Shown piece by piece: positions 17,041 through 25,672 of a stretch of 64,000 nucleotides of DNA. A program made the translations under genes and the position numbers. Source of the DNA: Blautia hominis (GTDB taxonomy: Bacteria > Bacillota > Clostridia > Lachnospirales > Lachnospiraceae). Under the pieces are notes generated by a model. It ran no database searches, had not been told where the DNA came from, and saw only the letters and a list, made by a program, of their open reading frames with translations. Position 1 is the stretch's first letter; the number at the start of each line of letters is the position of its first letter. The stretch lies in NCBI GenBank assembly GCA_002270465.1, contig NQOF01000002.1:806001-870000 (forward strand), written 5' to 3'.

Positions 17041-18483
17041 ATGGATAAAAAATATGATGTGATCATTATCGGCGCAGGTCCTTCGGGAATCTTTTGTGCC
17101 TATGAGCTGAAACGCCAAGATCCGCAGCTTAAAGTGCTGATGATAGAAAAAGGCAGATGCATAGAAAAACGCCGCTGTCCAAAGCGTATCACCAATGTCT
17201 GCGCAGGCTGTGTCCCCTGTTCCATCACTACGGGATTTGCAGGGGCCGGAGCATTTTCAGACGGAAAGCTCTCCCTTTCACCGGATGTGGGAGGTACGCT
17301 CCCGGATATCCTGGGATATGAAAAGGCGGAGGAGCTGATTCACGAGGCAGATGACATCTATCTGAAGTTTGGAGCAGACCGGAAGGTATACGGAACCGAT
17401 GACCGGGCAGCTATCTCTGAGATCCGCACAAAAGCGATCCGCGCCAATCTAAAGCTGATTGAATGCCCCATACGCCATTTAGGCACAGAGGAAGGGTATA
17501 AGATCTATACACGCCTGCAGGAGCATCTGCTGGCTGAAGGGGTGGAAATCCTGTTTATGACTATGGTGAAGGATATTCTTATTGAAGAGGGCAGGGTGAA
17601 AGGCGTTGTGACAGATAAACAGGAGACCTTTTACGCACCCCAGATCGCCGCAGGCGTAGGGCGGGAAGGATCGGAGTGGTTTGCAGGCGTGTGCAGCGGG
17701 CATCATATTGAGACAAGAAACGGAACCGTGGATGTGGGGGTCCGTGTTGAAGTCCGGGATGAGATCATGAAAGCGCTCAATGAAAAACTGTATGAGGCAA
17801 AACTGGTTTACTACACGCCTACGTTTGATGACAAGGTGCGGGTGTTCTGCACAAACCCATCCGGCGAAGTTTCCGCGGAATACTATGAGAACGGTCTTGC
17901 CGTGGTAAATGGCCATGCCTATAAGTCCAAAGACAAAAAGACACACAACACCAATTTTGCCCTGCTTGTCTCCAAAAATTTCACAGAGCCTTTCCGCTCA
18001 CCCATTGAGTACGGCAAACATATTGCGCAGCTTGGAAATATGCTGAGTGACGGGAAGATTCTGCTGCAGAGATACGGCGATTTCAAGAGAGGCAGAAGGA
18101 CCACGGCAGAGAGGCTTACCCGGAACAATATAATCCCCACGCTGAAAGATGCGGTTCCCGGGGATCTGTCCCTGGTATTCCCCCACAGGATCATGGTGGC
18201 AGTGGTGGAGATGATAGAAGCGCTGGACAAGGTGACACCGGGAATTGCAAGTGATGAGACCCTGCTCTATGGTGTGGAGGTCAAATTTTATTCCAATAGG
18301 GTTTTGGTAGATACGGAATTTGAGACAAATATCAAAGGGCTGCGCTCCATGGGGGACGGCGCATCCATCACCAGAGGGCTGATGCAGGCGTCCGCAAACG
18401 GCCTCTGCGTGGCGCGGGCCATACTGAAAACGTTCCGGGAGCAGCAGGAAGGAGATACAGCGGATGAAACTTCTGGTAGTTGA
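17041..18483 (+). CDS. COG2509 FAD-dependent oxidoreductase
   Basis: 480 residues. Residues 5-35 form a Rossmann FAD-binding site (IIIGAGPSG, glycines at 11, 13 and 16). A cysteine-rich stretch follows at C40, C46, C54, C57 and C60, and then a TGFAGAGAFSDGKL motif typical of COG2509 dehydrogenases. A C-terminal GDGASITRGLMQAS segment completes the FAD site. The reaction of this family is not established; the cysteines could bind a metal or act as a redox centre. It ends 20 bp inside the next response regulator gene, so the flavoprotein and the Bce-like module may be co-transcribed. Confidence 0.8.
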   Translation: MDKKYDVIIIGAGPSGIFCAYELKRQDPQLKVLMIEKGRCIEKRRCPKRITNVCAGCVPCSITTGFAGAGAFSDGKLSLSPDVGGTLPDILGYEKAEELIHEADDIYLKFGADRKVYGTDDRAAISEIRTKAIRANLKLIECPIRHLGTEEGYKIYTRLQEHLLAEGVEILFMTMVKDILIEEGRVKGVVTDKQETFYAPQIAAGVGREGSEWFAGVCSGHHIETRNGTVDVGVRVEVRDEIMKALNEKLYEAKLVYYTPTFDDKVRVFCTNPSGEVSAEYYENGLAVVNGHAYKSKDKKTHNTNFALLVSKNFTEPFRSPIEYGKHIAQLGNMLSDGKILLQRYGDFKRGRRTTAERLTRNNIIPTLKDAVPGDLSLVFPHRIMVAVVEMIEALDKVTPGIASDETLLYGVEVKFYSNRVLVDTEFETNIKGLRSMGDGASITRGLMQASANGLCVARAILKTFREQQEGDTADETSGS

Positions 18484-19129
18484 GGATGATGCGGTACTTG
18501 GCAGGGAACTCTCCAGGGATTTGGAAAGCCATGGATATGAGGTTGTTATGCCCGAAAACTTTGATACTGCAGAGGAGATCGTGCAAAAGGGGGAGGTACA
18601 TCTTGTGCTTTTAGATGTCACACTTCCGGGCAGGGACGGGTATGAGATCTGCAGGAGCATCCGGCGCTTTTCCGACATCCCTGTTATATTCCTTACCAGC
18701 AGGGATACAGATATGGATGAGCTGTACGGCATGACCATGGGCGGGGACGACTTTGTCCGAAAGCCTTACAAAATGCCCATACTGCTGGCCCGGATTGAAG
18801 CACTTTTAAGACGCAGTTATCCCGATGCGGGACCGGAGAGAGAAGTCCTGTGGCAGGACTTCCGCCTTCTGCCGGCCAAGGGAAAACTGTGCCGGGGCGG
18901 CAGGGAAGTCATGCTGACCAGGCAGGAGACCCTGCTCTTGGCCTGTCTGTTTGCCCGTCCGGGTGAAGTGATCAGGAGGGTGGATTTTATAGAAGAATTA
19001 TGGGATGATCAGGTTTTTATTGATGACAATACGCTGAGTGTCCATATGACCCGCCTCAGGGGGAAATTAAAGGAACTGGATGCCGGCGATCTTATTCAGA
19101 CCCGGTACGGACAGGGGTATCTCATATGA
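18464..19129 (+). CDS. Bce-type OmpR-family response regulator
   Basis: 221 residues with an acidic pair near residues 7-9, phosphorylation aspartate in LVLLDVTLPGRDG, and a lysine in VRKPYKMP. The short winged-helix effector ends TRYGQGYLI, typical of BceR-like regulators. It overlaps the flavoprotein gene by 20 bp and the kinase gene by 4 bp. It should activate a bce-like ABC transporter, probably the one directly downstream. Confidence 0.88.
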   Translation: MKLLVVEDDAVLGRELSRDLESHGYEVVMPENFDTAEEIVQKGEVHLVLLDVTLPGRDGYEICRSIRRFSDIPVIFLTSRDTDMDELYGMTMGGDDFVRKPYKMPILLARIEALLRRSYPDAGPEREVLWQDFRLLPAKGKLCRGGREVMLTRQETLLLACLFARPGEVIRRVDFIEELWDDQVFIDDNTLSVHMTRLRGKLKELDAGDLIQTRYGQGYLI

Positions 19130-20175
19130 ACGGGCGGATGTATTGGCGGCAGCAGGCAGTTCCTGTACTTGTGCAGGTGATCTGCCTGTGTGCGGCCTCT
19201 TTATATCTGCGGGCTCTTGGCATTACCTGGGTACAGCTTCTGCCCCTGGTTCTGGCCTATATGGCCAGTCTGCTCCTCTGGAACCTGCTGCGTTTTTACA
19301 GAAAGAGAAACTATTTTCATAAAATGGCAGTCCTAATGGAAAGCCTGGATGAAAAGTATCTTTTTCCCCAGGTATGGAAGGGTGCAGGTTCTTGGGAGGA
19401 AGCAGGTTATTACTGCCTTTTAAAAGAATGTACAAAATCCATGCTGGAGGAGACGGAGGAAGCCAGAAGGGTACAGATGGAATACCGGGAGAGGCTGGAA
19501 ACTTATGTACATGATATGAAACAACCCATATCCGTAGTCTCCCTGATTGCCGGGAGAGAGAAAAACCGGGAAAACAGAGCTGTACTTTTGGAACTTGAAA
19601 AGATGAATCATCTGCTGGAGCAGATCCTGTATTTCGGCAGAAGTGAAAGCGCCCACTCGGATTTTATGATACAGAAAGTAAATACCGGGGACGTTATCCG
19701 GGAATGCTTATCCTTAAACAAGCAGCTTTTGATACAAAACAGGGTCTCCCTGGATATTCCCGATACAATACCCGGAGTCTATGCGGATGAAAAGGCGCTT
19801 TTGTTTGTCTTAAATCAGATCATCTATAATGCGGTCACCTATCAAAAGCCGGGGGAGGTTCCCAGGATAACCATCTCTTGTCTGGTCTTGAACGGAAAAG
19901 AATCCGGTGCATGGGACGGCAGGGAAACACCGGGGGATAAACTGCTGCTCCAGGTCCGTGACAATGGATGCGGCATCTCGCCGGAAGATCTGCCAAGGAT
20001 CTTTGAGAAGGGATTTACAGGGAGAAACGGCAGAGAAAACCGCCGTTCCACGGGCATGGGGCTGTATCTCTGTAAAAAAATATGCGGCAGGCTTGGCATC
20101 GGTTTATCTGCCAGTTCCGAAAAGGGTATTTACACCCAGATCAACATCTGCCTTCCAATCCTTTCGGAAAAGTAA
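19126..20175 (+). CDS. Bce-type intramembrane-sensing histidine kinase
   Basis: 349 residues. Two closely spaced membrane helices (about 8-55) with almost no extracellular loop mark the intramembrane-sensing group, which detects peptides through its partner ABC transporter. The H-box YVHDMKQPISVV is near residue 130, and the C-terminal ATPase domain has NAVTY, DNGCGIS and GMGLYLCKKI motifs. The start overlaps the regulator stop (ATGA). Confidence 0.88.
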   Translation: MNGRMYWRQQAVPVLVQVICLCAASLYLRALGITWVQLLPLVLAYMASLLLWNLLRFYRKRNYFHKMAVLMESLDEKYLFPQVWKGAGSWEEAGYYCLLKECTKSMLEETEEARRVQMEYRERLETYVHDMKQPISVVSLIAGREKNRENRAVLLELEKMNHLLEQILYFGRSESAHSDFMIQKVNTGDVIRECLSLNKQLLIQNRVSLDIPDTIPGVYADEKALLFVLNQIIYNAVTYQKPGEVPRITISCLVLNGKESGAWDGRETPGDKLLLQVRDNGCGISPEDLPRIFEKGFTGRNGRENRRSTGMGLYLCKKICGRLGIGLSASSEKGIYTQINICLPILSEK

Positions 20176-20243
20176 GATTTCTGCAAGAAAGCATGATACA
20201 TTGAGGAAGACAGATATGGTACCCTGTACCTGAGGTGATAAAT

Positions 20244-21011
20244 ATGGAACCATTACTGAATATTGAACATGTCTCCAAATATTATGGAGAGAGCACAAAT
20301 GTGACAAAGGCATTGGATGATGTGAGCTTTTCTGTGGAACCGGGCGAGTTTGTTGGCATAATGGGGGCCAGCGGCTCCGGGAAAACTACTATGCTGCAGT
20401 GTATTTCCACTCTGGATGAGCCTACCGGCGGACGGATCCTGCTGGACCAAAAGGACATTACAAAAATAACGGAAAAGGAGATCGCTCGTTTCAGGAGCAA
20501 AAACCTGGGATTTGTGTTCCAGGAATATAATCTTCTGGATACTCTGACTTTAGGGGAAAATATTGAGCTGGCACTGACCATACGCCGGGCGCCAAAGGAG
20601 GAGATTGGAGAGAAAGTGGAGGCCATTGCGGGAAAACTGGGAATCCTTTCAGAGCTTGAAAAATTTCCCTATGAAGTGTCAGGAGGCCAGAAGCAGCGCT
20701 GCGCCTGTGCCAGAGCCCTTGTCAATGAGCCGCGACTGCTGCTGGCGGATGAACCGACCGGAGCCTTGGATTCCGCATCCAGCGCCAGACTTTTGGACAC
20801 CATGGATGACCTGAACCACGATATGGGAATCACGATTCTTATGGTTACCCACGACGCATTTACGGCCAGCCACTGCAGCAGGATACTTTTCCTTCGGGAC
20901 GGGCACATCTTTACAGAGATGCGCAAGGGGAACAAGGACAGGAAAACATTCTTCCAGGAAATACTGGATGTAATGTCTATGTTAGGCGGTGATGTTGCCC
21001 ATGTACGCTAA
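20244..21011 (+). CDS. Bce-type ABC transporter ATPase
   Basis: 255 residues with Walker A GASGSGKTT, Q-loop FQEYNLL, signature VSGGQKQRCACARAL and Walker B LLLADEPTGALD, all typical of the MacB/BceA group. ATG 20244 follows TGAGGTG; the three-codon extension is not needed. It overlaps the permease gene by 11 bp. With the kinase and regulator it forms a complete peptide-detoxification module. Confidence 0.9.
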   Translation: MEPLLNIEHVSKYYGESTNVTKALDDVSFSVEPGEFVGIMGASGSGKTTMLQCISTLDEPTGGRILLDQKDITKITEKEIARFRSKNLGFVFQEYNLLDTLTLGENIELALTIRRAPKEEIGEKVEAIAGKLGILSELEKFPYEVSGGQKQRCACARALVNEPRLLLADEPTGALDSASSARLLDTMDDLNHDMGITILMVTHDAFTASHCSRILFLRDGHIFTEMRKGNKDRKTFFQEILDVMSMLGGDVAHVR

Positions 21012-23037
21012 ACTGGCTATACGGAATGTAAAACGGAGTATAGGCGATTACGCGGTCTATGTGCTGACTCTTGTGCTTAGCATTACCATGATATTTGCCT
21101 ACAACTCCCTGCTGTTCTCTGATGCTATCAATTCCTTCAGTAAACTGATGCGGCCTATGATGTCTATTCTCATATGTGTCACAGTCATGGTGGTGTTGAT
21201 CCTCGGATGGCTGATCTCCTATATCACACATTTTATCTTTGAACAGAGAAGCCGGGAATTTGCCTGTTATATGACCATGGGAATGGAGCGGCCGGCCATG
21301 AGCCGTCTTTTCCTCATCGAGCAGCTTGTCATTGGCAGTGTGACGCTTGTGGGAGGCATTCTTCTGGGAAATGTTTTTTATCTGGCGCTCAGCCAGGTAA
21401 TTTTTAAAATGTTTGACAAGACCTATTACATGGATCTATCGTTTCAGCTGCCGGCCATCGGTCTGACTATCCTCTGCTTTTTTGTAATGTTCACATTCTG
21501 CCTTTTGAAGCAGAGACGCATACTGAAAAAGGTAAGGATAAAAGAATTGATGAGTTACAGCAGGCAGAATGAGCATGTGGCGGCAGCAGGCAGAAAAAAT
21601 ATCAGGTTAAAAATGACCGCTGCAGTGCTTTTGGGAGTGCTTGGACTGCTCTGTCTGTATGTGGCATTTTCTGTAAGGATAGAACTCTTCGCAGGTTTCG
21701 GGAATATGTTCCTTATGGCAGCAGGCGTTTTACTTCAGGGGGCAAGTCTTATGCTCTTTTACCGGCAGCTTGCCCAGGTGATCTTGCAGCGGTATAAAAG
21801 GAGCGGAAAAAGACTGCATCATCTGAACATATTCTTTTATCGGCAGTTAACCGCCCGCCTGAACACCAATGGAAGACAAATGGGCGTTATTTCTATTTTG
21901 CTGCTGCTTACCTTTATGGGACTGGGGGGCGCCTCCTTTATGGCAAACGCCTACGAAGATGCATTGCAAAAAAAAGTCCCGTTTGACGTGGAGGTGTCCC
22001 AGCATTACGGAAAACTGGATGCAGGAGCATGCCGTGATTTTATAAAGGAGCACAGTAAAATTACGGCGGATCTGTCATACGACATCTATTATCTGGAGGA
22101 CAGCACTCTGATCGCAGATATGCTTGACCGGAAACAGGAACCTGTTGAGGGGTTTGAGGACTGGGCTGCTGAAGAGAATATGGACCGCTGCATCAGACTA
22201 TCGGATTATAATAAGCTTCGGAGTATCCTGGGCAAAGATCCTGTCAGCCTGCAGGAAGACGAATATGCCATTCAGACAGAGGAAGGGTATTACAGGGATA
22301 AGATTGAGAAGGCGGCCACTTCCCTGAAAACAGGCGGAAGAGAATACCGCCTGGGACAGGTGCTGGAAGGTCCTTTTGCCCAGGATGGCATGAACGAGAG
22401 CGGATTTAGTTCAAAAACCATTCTTGTTTTGCCGGATCAGGCCTGTGAAACGCTGAAACAGGCGAGAGGATGTTATGTAGCAATGGTGGACGACAGAGAA
22501 AAGACGGATTATCAGGACGCGCTCCAGAAAACCATAGAAAAAACAGTAAGTTCTGATGGTCCCAGCTTTATCTTGGCATACACTTATCAGGATCAGAAGG
22601 GGGAAATGCAGTCCATTTATATGATGACCGCATTTATCTGCTGTTATGCCGCATTCATCTGCATCTTTATCTGTGCCACAATATTGGCGGTTCAGCTTAT
22701 CAGCAGCAGCAAAAAGTACAGATACCAATATGACCAACTCAGACGAATGGGAACTATGGACAGTGAAATACGAAAACTTACCGTAAAACAGTCAGCCGTG
22801 TATTTCTTCCTGCCTATGATCCTTCCCCTGTTTTTCCTGCTTCTTTATATGGCGGGGATCGGTTTTGCATTTCCTGTGCAGCGCAGTATGCTGATCGCCT
22901 CCTTTGCCGGAGCTGCCGGGATCTTTCTGGCGGTGTACGGATGTTATCTGGTCATTACCTGTCTGCAGTACCAGAGAAATGTGCTGAAAGGCACAAAACA
23001 GTTTCGTCTGCATGATTTCATCCGGCAGGAAAAATAA
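21001..23037 (+). CDS. BceB-type ABC transporter permease
   Basis: 678 residues in the BceB layout: FtsX-like helices at the N-terminus, about ten helices in total, and a large extracellular domain (about residues 330-540) before the last three helices. ATG 21001 is chosen over upstream GTG/ATG codons because AGGCGGTG (20984-20991) is then about nine bases away. BceB-like proteins bind or release lipid II-directed antibiotics such as bacitracin or lantibiotics and signal to the kinase. The actual ligand is unknown. Confidence 0.88.
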   Translation: MYAKLAIRNVKRSIGDYAVYVLTLVLSITMIFAYNSLLFSDAINSFSKLMRPMMSILICVTVMVVLILGWLISYITHFIFEQRSREFACYMTMGMERPAMSRLFLIEQLVIGSVTLVGGILLGNVFYLALSQVIFKMFDKTYYMDLSFQLPAIGLTILCFFVMFTFCLLKQRRILKKVRIKELMSYSRQNEHVAAAGRKNIRLKMTAAVLLGVLGLLCLYVAFSVRIELFAGFGNMFLMAAGVLLQGASLMLFYRQLAQVILQRYKRSGKRLHHLNIFFYRQLTARLNTNGRQMGVISILLLLTFMGLGGASFMANAYEDALQKKVPFDVEVSQHYGKLDAGACRDFIKEHSKITADLSYDIYYLEDSTLIADMLDRKQEPVEGFEDWAAEENMDRCIRLSDYNKLRSILGKDPVSLQEDEYAIQTEEGYYRDKIEKAATSLKTGGREYRLGQVLEGPFAQDGMNESGFSSKTILVLPDQACETLKQARGCYVAMVDDREKTDYQDALQKTIEKTVSSDGPSFILAYTYQDQKGEMQSIYMMTAFICCYAAFICIFICATILAVQLISSSKKYRYQYDQLRRMGTMDSEIRKLTVKQSAVYFFLPMILPLFFLLLYMAGIGFAFPVQRSMLIASFAGAAGIFLAVYGCYLVITCLQYQRNVLKGTKQFRLHDFIRQEK

Positions 23038-23050
23038 GAGGGGATAGGCC

Positions 23051-24256
23051 TCAGTTTGTGAATCTTACACCGTAAGTATTGCGGTATTCACCGGGGGTAA
23101 AACCTGTCAGCTTTTTAAACTGTTTTCCGAGATGGCTCTGGGAGGAAAAGCCAAGGTATGCGGCAATTTCAATATAAGAATATCCGGAATAAATCAGCAT
23201 ATTTTTCGCCAGGTTGATCTTCTCCCTGAGAATAAAATCTTTGATGGATATTCCCTCGCATTTATGGAAAAGTTCAGAGAGATAGCCGGGATTCATTCCC
23301 AAATAGTCTGCTATTTCCTGTACAGAGAGCCTGTCGTGTAGATGGGCAAAGATATAATCTTTACAGCGGCGGATATGGGGATTCTTTTCTTTGTTCCCCA
23401 TACCGCTTTGCTGCTCTTTTTGTTCCCTCACCATATTCGTATACTGGTACTCTGCCTGCCGCAGCAGATGTGTGATGGAGGCCGGATCAGACGCCTCCTC
23501 CACTTGGTTGATATAGATATCGCTGAGGGAAAAAGAGATTTCAGGAAGGATGCCTCCACGTATGGCGGCCCGGCTTGCCAGTGTGATCACCACGATCCCG
23601 ATATTTTTCCAGCTTCTCACCCTGTCCTTTGCCAGTACGCCGATATTGCCGGTGTAGTCTTCCGCCCAGCTTTGTTCTAACTGTTCGATATCTCCGTTTT
23701 CAATACTGGAGAATTCCCGCAGTTCCTGGTCATAGGGATTGTGCCCACGGGATGCCTCCCGGTTCTCAAACAGCAGATCTGAAAAATGTCTCTGGATTTC
23801 CGTATCCAATGATGTCTCAATGCAGTTAAACAAGATCAAGTCCCGCTCAAGCAGCGTCTGTTCCCAGAAAAGGTTATGGATCAGAAGGACATTTCCCGCT
23901 AAATCTTTAAGATCACAGAAGGGGACCGTATCTAAAAAAGCATGGTCAATATCCGGCTGTTCTGCACAGTGGATCAAACGCACGGGAGTCTTGAACTTCA
24001 CCGGGCCAATGATAAACTGATGACCGGGAACCGTGATCCCGGCATATACCAGTTTATCACCGACGGACAGAAGAAGCGGCAGTGTCTCAGAAGGCCGAAA
24101 GAGCAGCCTTTGCTCCAGATAAGCTTCAAAAAAACGGCTGTCCGTAAAATCGGGGCGTCCGCAGAAGCTCTCCTGCAGCTTTTGGTCTTCCCCATAATTC
24201 CGTACGATGGTATGCAGGCTGTACGAAATATGCTGCATCAGATAAGAGATATTCAT
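23051..24256 (-). CDS. AraC-family regulator, divergent from GH5
   Basis: 401 residues. The C-terminal 100 residues hold two helix-turn-helix motifs (VQEIADYLGMNPGYLSELF and YIEIAAYLGFSSQSHLGKQFKKLTG). The N-terminal 280 residues form a sensory region of no family I can name, as in YesN-like carbohydrate regulators. ATG 24256 follows AGGAGG; the longer frame is not supported. It is divergent from the GH5 gene with two 13 bp direct repeats between them, so it probably activates that gene in response to a glucan product. Confidence 0.83.
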   Translation of the reverse strand: MNISYLMQHISYSLHTIVRNYGEDQKLQESFCGRPDFTDSRFFEAYLEQRLLFRPSETLPLLLSVGDKLVYAGITVPGHQFIIGPVKFKTPVRLIHCAEQPDIDHAFLDTVPFCDLKDLAGNVLLIHNLFWEQTLLERDLILFNCIETSLDTEIQRHFSDLLFENREASRGHNPYDQELREFSSIENGDIEQLEQSWAEDYTGNIGVLAKDRVRSWKNIGIVVITLASRAAIRGGILPEISFSLSDIYINQVEEASDPASITHLLRQAEYQYTNMVREQKEQQSGMGNKEKNPHIRRCKDYIFAHLHDRLSVQEIADYLGMNPGYLSELFHKCEGISIKDFILREKINLAKNMLIYSGYSYIEIAAYLGFSSQSHLGKQFKKLTGFTPGEYRNTYGVRFTN

Positions 24257-24306
24257 ACATAAGAACCTCCTGATCATTTTCTTCCTAATAGTATAACAGA
24301 TTATAT

Positions 24307-24339
24307 GAAAAAAGTGATAAAAAACAGGAAAAAGTGATA
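24307..24339. promoter_or_regulatory. Direct repeats, likely AraC-type operator
   Basis: GAAAAAAGTGATA (24307-24319) and GGAAAAAGTGATA (24327-24339) differ at one position and are spaced 20 bp apart, two helical turns on one DNA face, as AraC-type activators require. They lie between the regulator and the GH5 start. Confidence 0.55.
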
Positions 24340-24405
24340 TATAAACCGCTGCTTTTATCATAAGATCAAGACAAATAAAAGAAAAGTCCAAAAGGAGAAT
24401 GGATC

Positions 24406-25572
24406 ATGTATGTAAAAGGTGTGAATCTGGGTAACTGGCTGGTACTGGAAAAATGGATGAGTCCGGCACTTTTTGAGGGAACCACAGCGGAGGATGAATA
24501 TTATCTTCCCACACAGCTTTCCAAAGAGGTATATGAAGCCAGGATTAAAATCCACCGTGCAGAGTACATAAGCGAGAGGGATTTTACAAGGATCAGATCC
24601 ATGGGCATGGATGCTGTGAGAATCCCGGTGCCTTACTTTATCTTTGGTGACAGGGAGCCTTTTATCGGATGTGTGGAGGAATTGGACAAGGCATTTAACT
24701 GGGCCGAAAAATATGGGCTGCAGATCTTGATAGACCTGCATACAGCACCGGACAGCCAGAATGGATTTGACAACGGCGGCATCTCCGGCGTGTGCAAATG
24801 GTCTCAGGAACCGGATGAGGTTAAGTTCGAGCTTGGGGTTCTGGAGCGCCTGGCAAAACGATACGGTACCAGACGGGGACTGTGGGGAATCGAGATATTA
24901 AATGAGCCTATCCTGGAAAATATGTGGAAGACCATGGATGTGGAAAACCGCTACAGACCTGCAGATCAAAAAAAAGCAGAGGGGTCCGGGCCGAACACCA
25001 TGGAATTTATCCGGGCCTTTTACCTGGAGGCTTACGACAGAATCAGAGCATATATGCCTGCTGAGAAATATGTGGTATTCCATGATGCCTTTGAGCTGAA
25101 GGCCTGGAAGGACTTTATGCGCGGGGAAAAGTATGAGAATGTTGTGCTGGATACACACCAGTATCTGATGGTGGCGGAAGCTCTTGGCTGTGAGCAGACC
25201 GTGGAGTCTTACACCGCCTATATTCGGGAGACTTTGGCAAAGGATATTGAAGAGATGCAGCAGTATTTTCCCGTTATCTGTGGAGAATGGTGTCTGTTTA
25301 ACTCTCTTGCCTGCGGATGTGACACAAAAGGCGGCCAAAGTGTTTTAAACGGCGTGGAAGGTCCTGCGGCAGAGACAGTCAGCCCTGAGGAGAAACAACG
25401 CATTTACAGCGCGCTTGCCAAAGAGCAGCTGAAAGCCTGGAAAAAAGGTTCCGGATATTTTTACTGGAGCTATAAGCTTCTGGTGGATACGGTAAACGAG
25501 GCCGGTTGGATCGGATGGGATAGTTGGGATTTTGGAAGATGTGCGGATTTCGGATGGTTTCCAAAGGAATAA
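24406..25572 (+). CDS. Glycoside hydrolase family 5 glucanase
   Basis: 388 residues with the GH5 (beta/alpha)8 pattern: GVNLGNWLVLEKWM at the start, RIPVPYF, DLHTAPDSQNG, acid/base E167 in ILNEP and nucleophile E294 in VICGEW. The N-terminal motif resembles exo-beta-1,3-glucanases. There is no signal peptide, so it is cytoplasmic and likely trims imported oligosaccharides or glucosides. AAAAGGAG precedes the ATG. A composite terminator/promoter region follows. No transporter is adjacent. Confidence 0.87.
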   Translation: MYVKGVNLGNWLVLEKWMSPALFEGTTAEDEYYLPTQLSKEVYEARIKIHRAEYISERDFTRIRSMGMDAVRIPVPYFIFGDREPFIGCVEELDKAFNWAEKYGLQILIDLHTAPDSQNGFDNGGISGVCKWSQEPDEVKFELGVLERLAKRYGTRRGLWGIEILNEPILENMWKTMDVENRYRPADQKKAEGSGPNTMEFIRAFYLEAYDRIRAYMPAEKYVVFHDAFELKAWKDFMRGEKYENVVLDTHQYLMVAEALGCEQTVESYTAYIRETLAKDIEEMQQYFPVICGEWCLFNSLACGCDTKGGQSVLNGVEGPAAETVSPEEKQRIYSALAKEQLKAWKKGSGYFYWSYKLLVDTVNEAGWIGWDSWDFGRCADFGWFPKE

Positions 25573-25587
25573 TAGAATAGATATACA

Positions 25588-25628
25588 TTGTAATTACAAT
25601 CCTGGTATATTATAATAATACCAGGATT
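25588..25628 (+). promoter_or_regulatory. Composite region: terminator-like hairpin, promoter and palindrome
   Basis: TTGTAA (25588-25593), 17 bp, TATAAT (25611-25616) is a likely promoter for the HD gene. The -35 lies within a perfect 12 bp palindrome TTGTAATTACAA (25588-25599). The -10 lies in the loop of a 10 bp inverted repeat (25599-25608 with 25618-25627) ended by a T-run, which could also terminate GH5 transcription. Confidence 0.6.
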
Positions 25629-25672
25629 TTTTGTAATGCAAGAGGTGAGAATTACTATTTCGGAGGATGGAT

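Noticed and set aside
17998-18738. 246-codon antisense frame over the flavoprotein/regulator junction
   Set aside because: Both sense genes are strongly supported; the antisense frame has no family match and no ribosome site.
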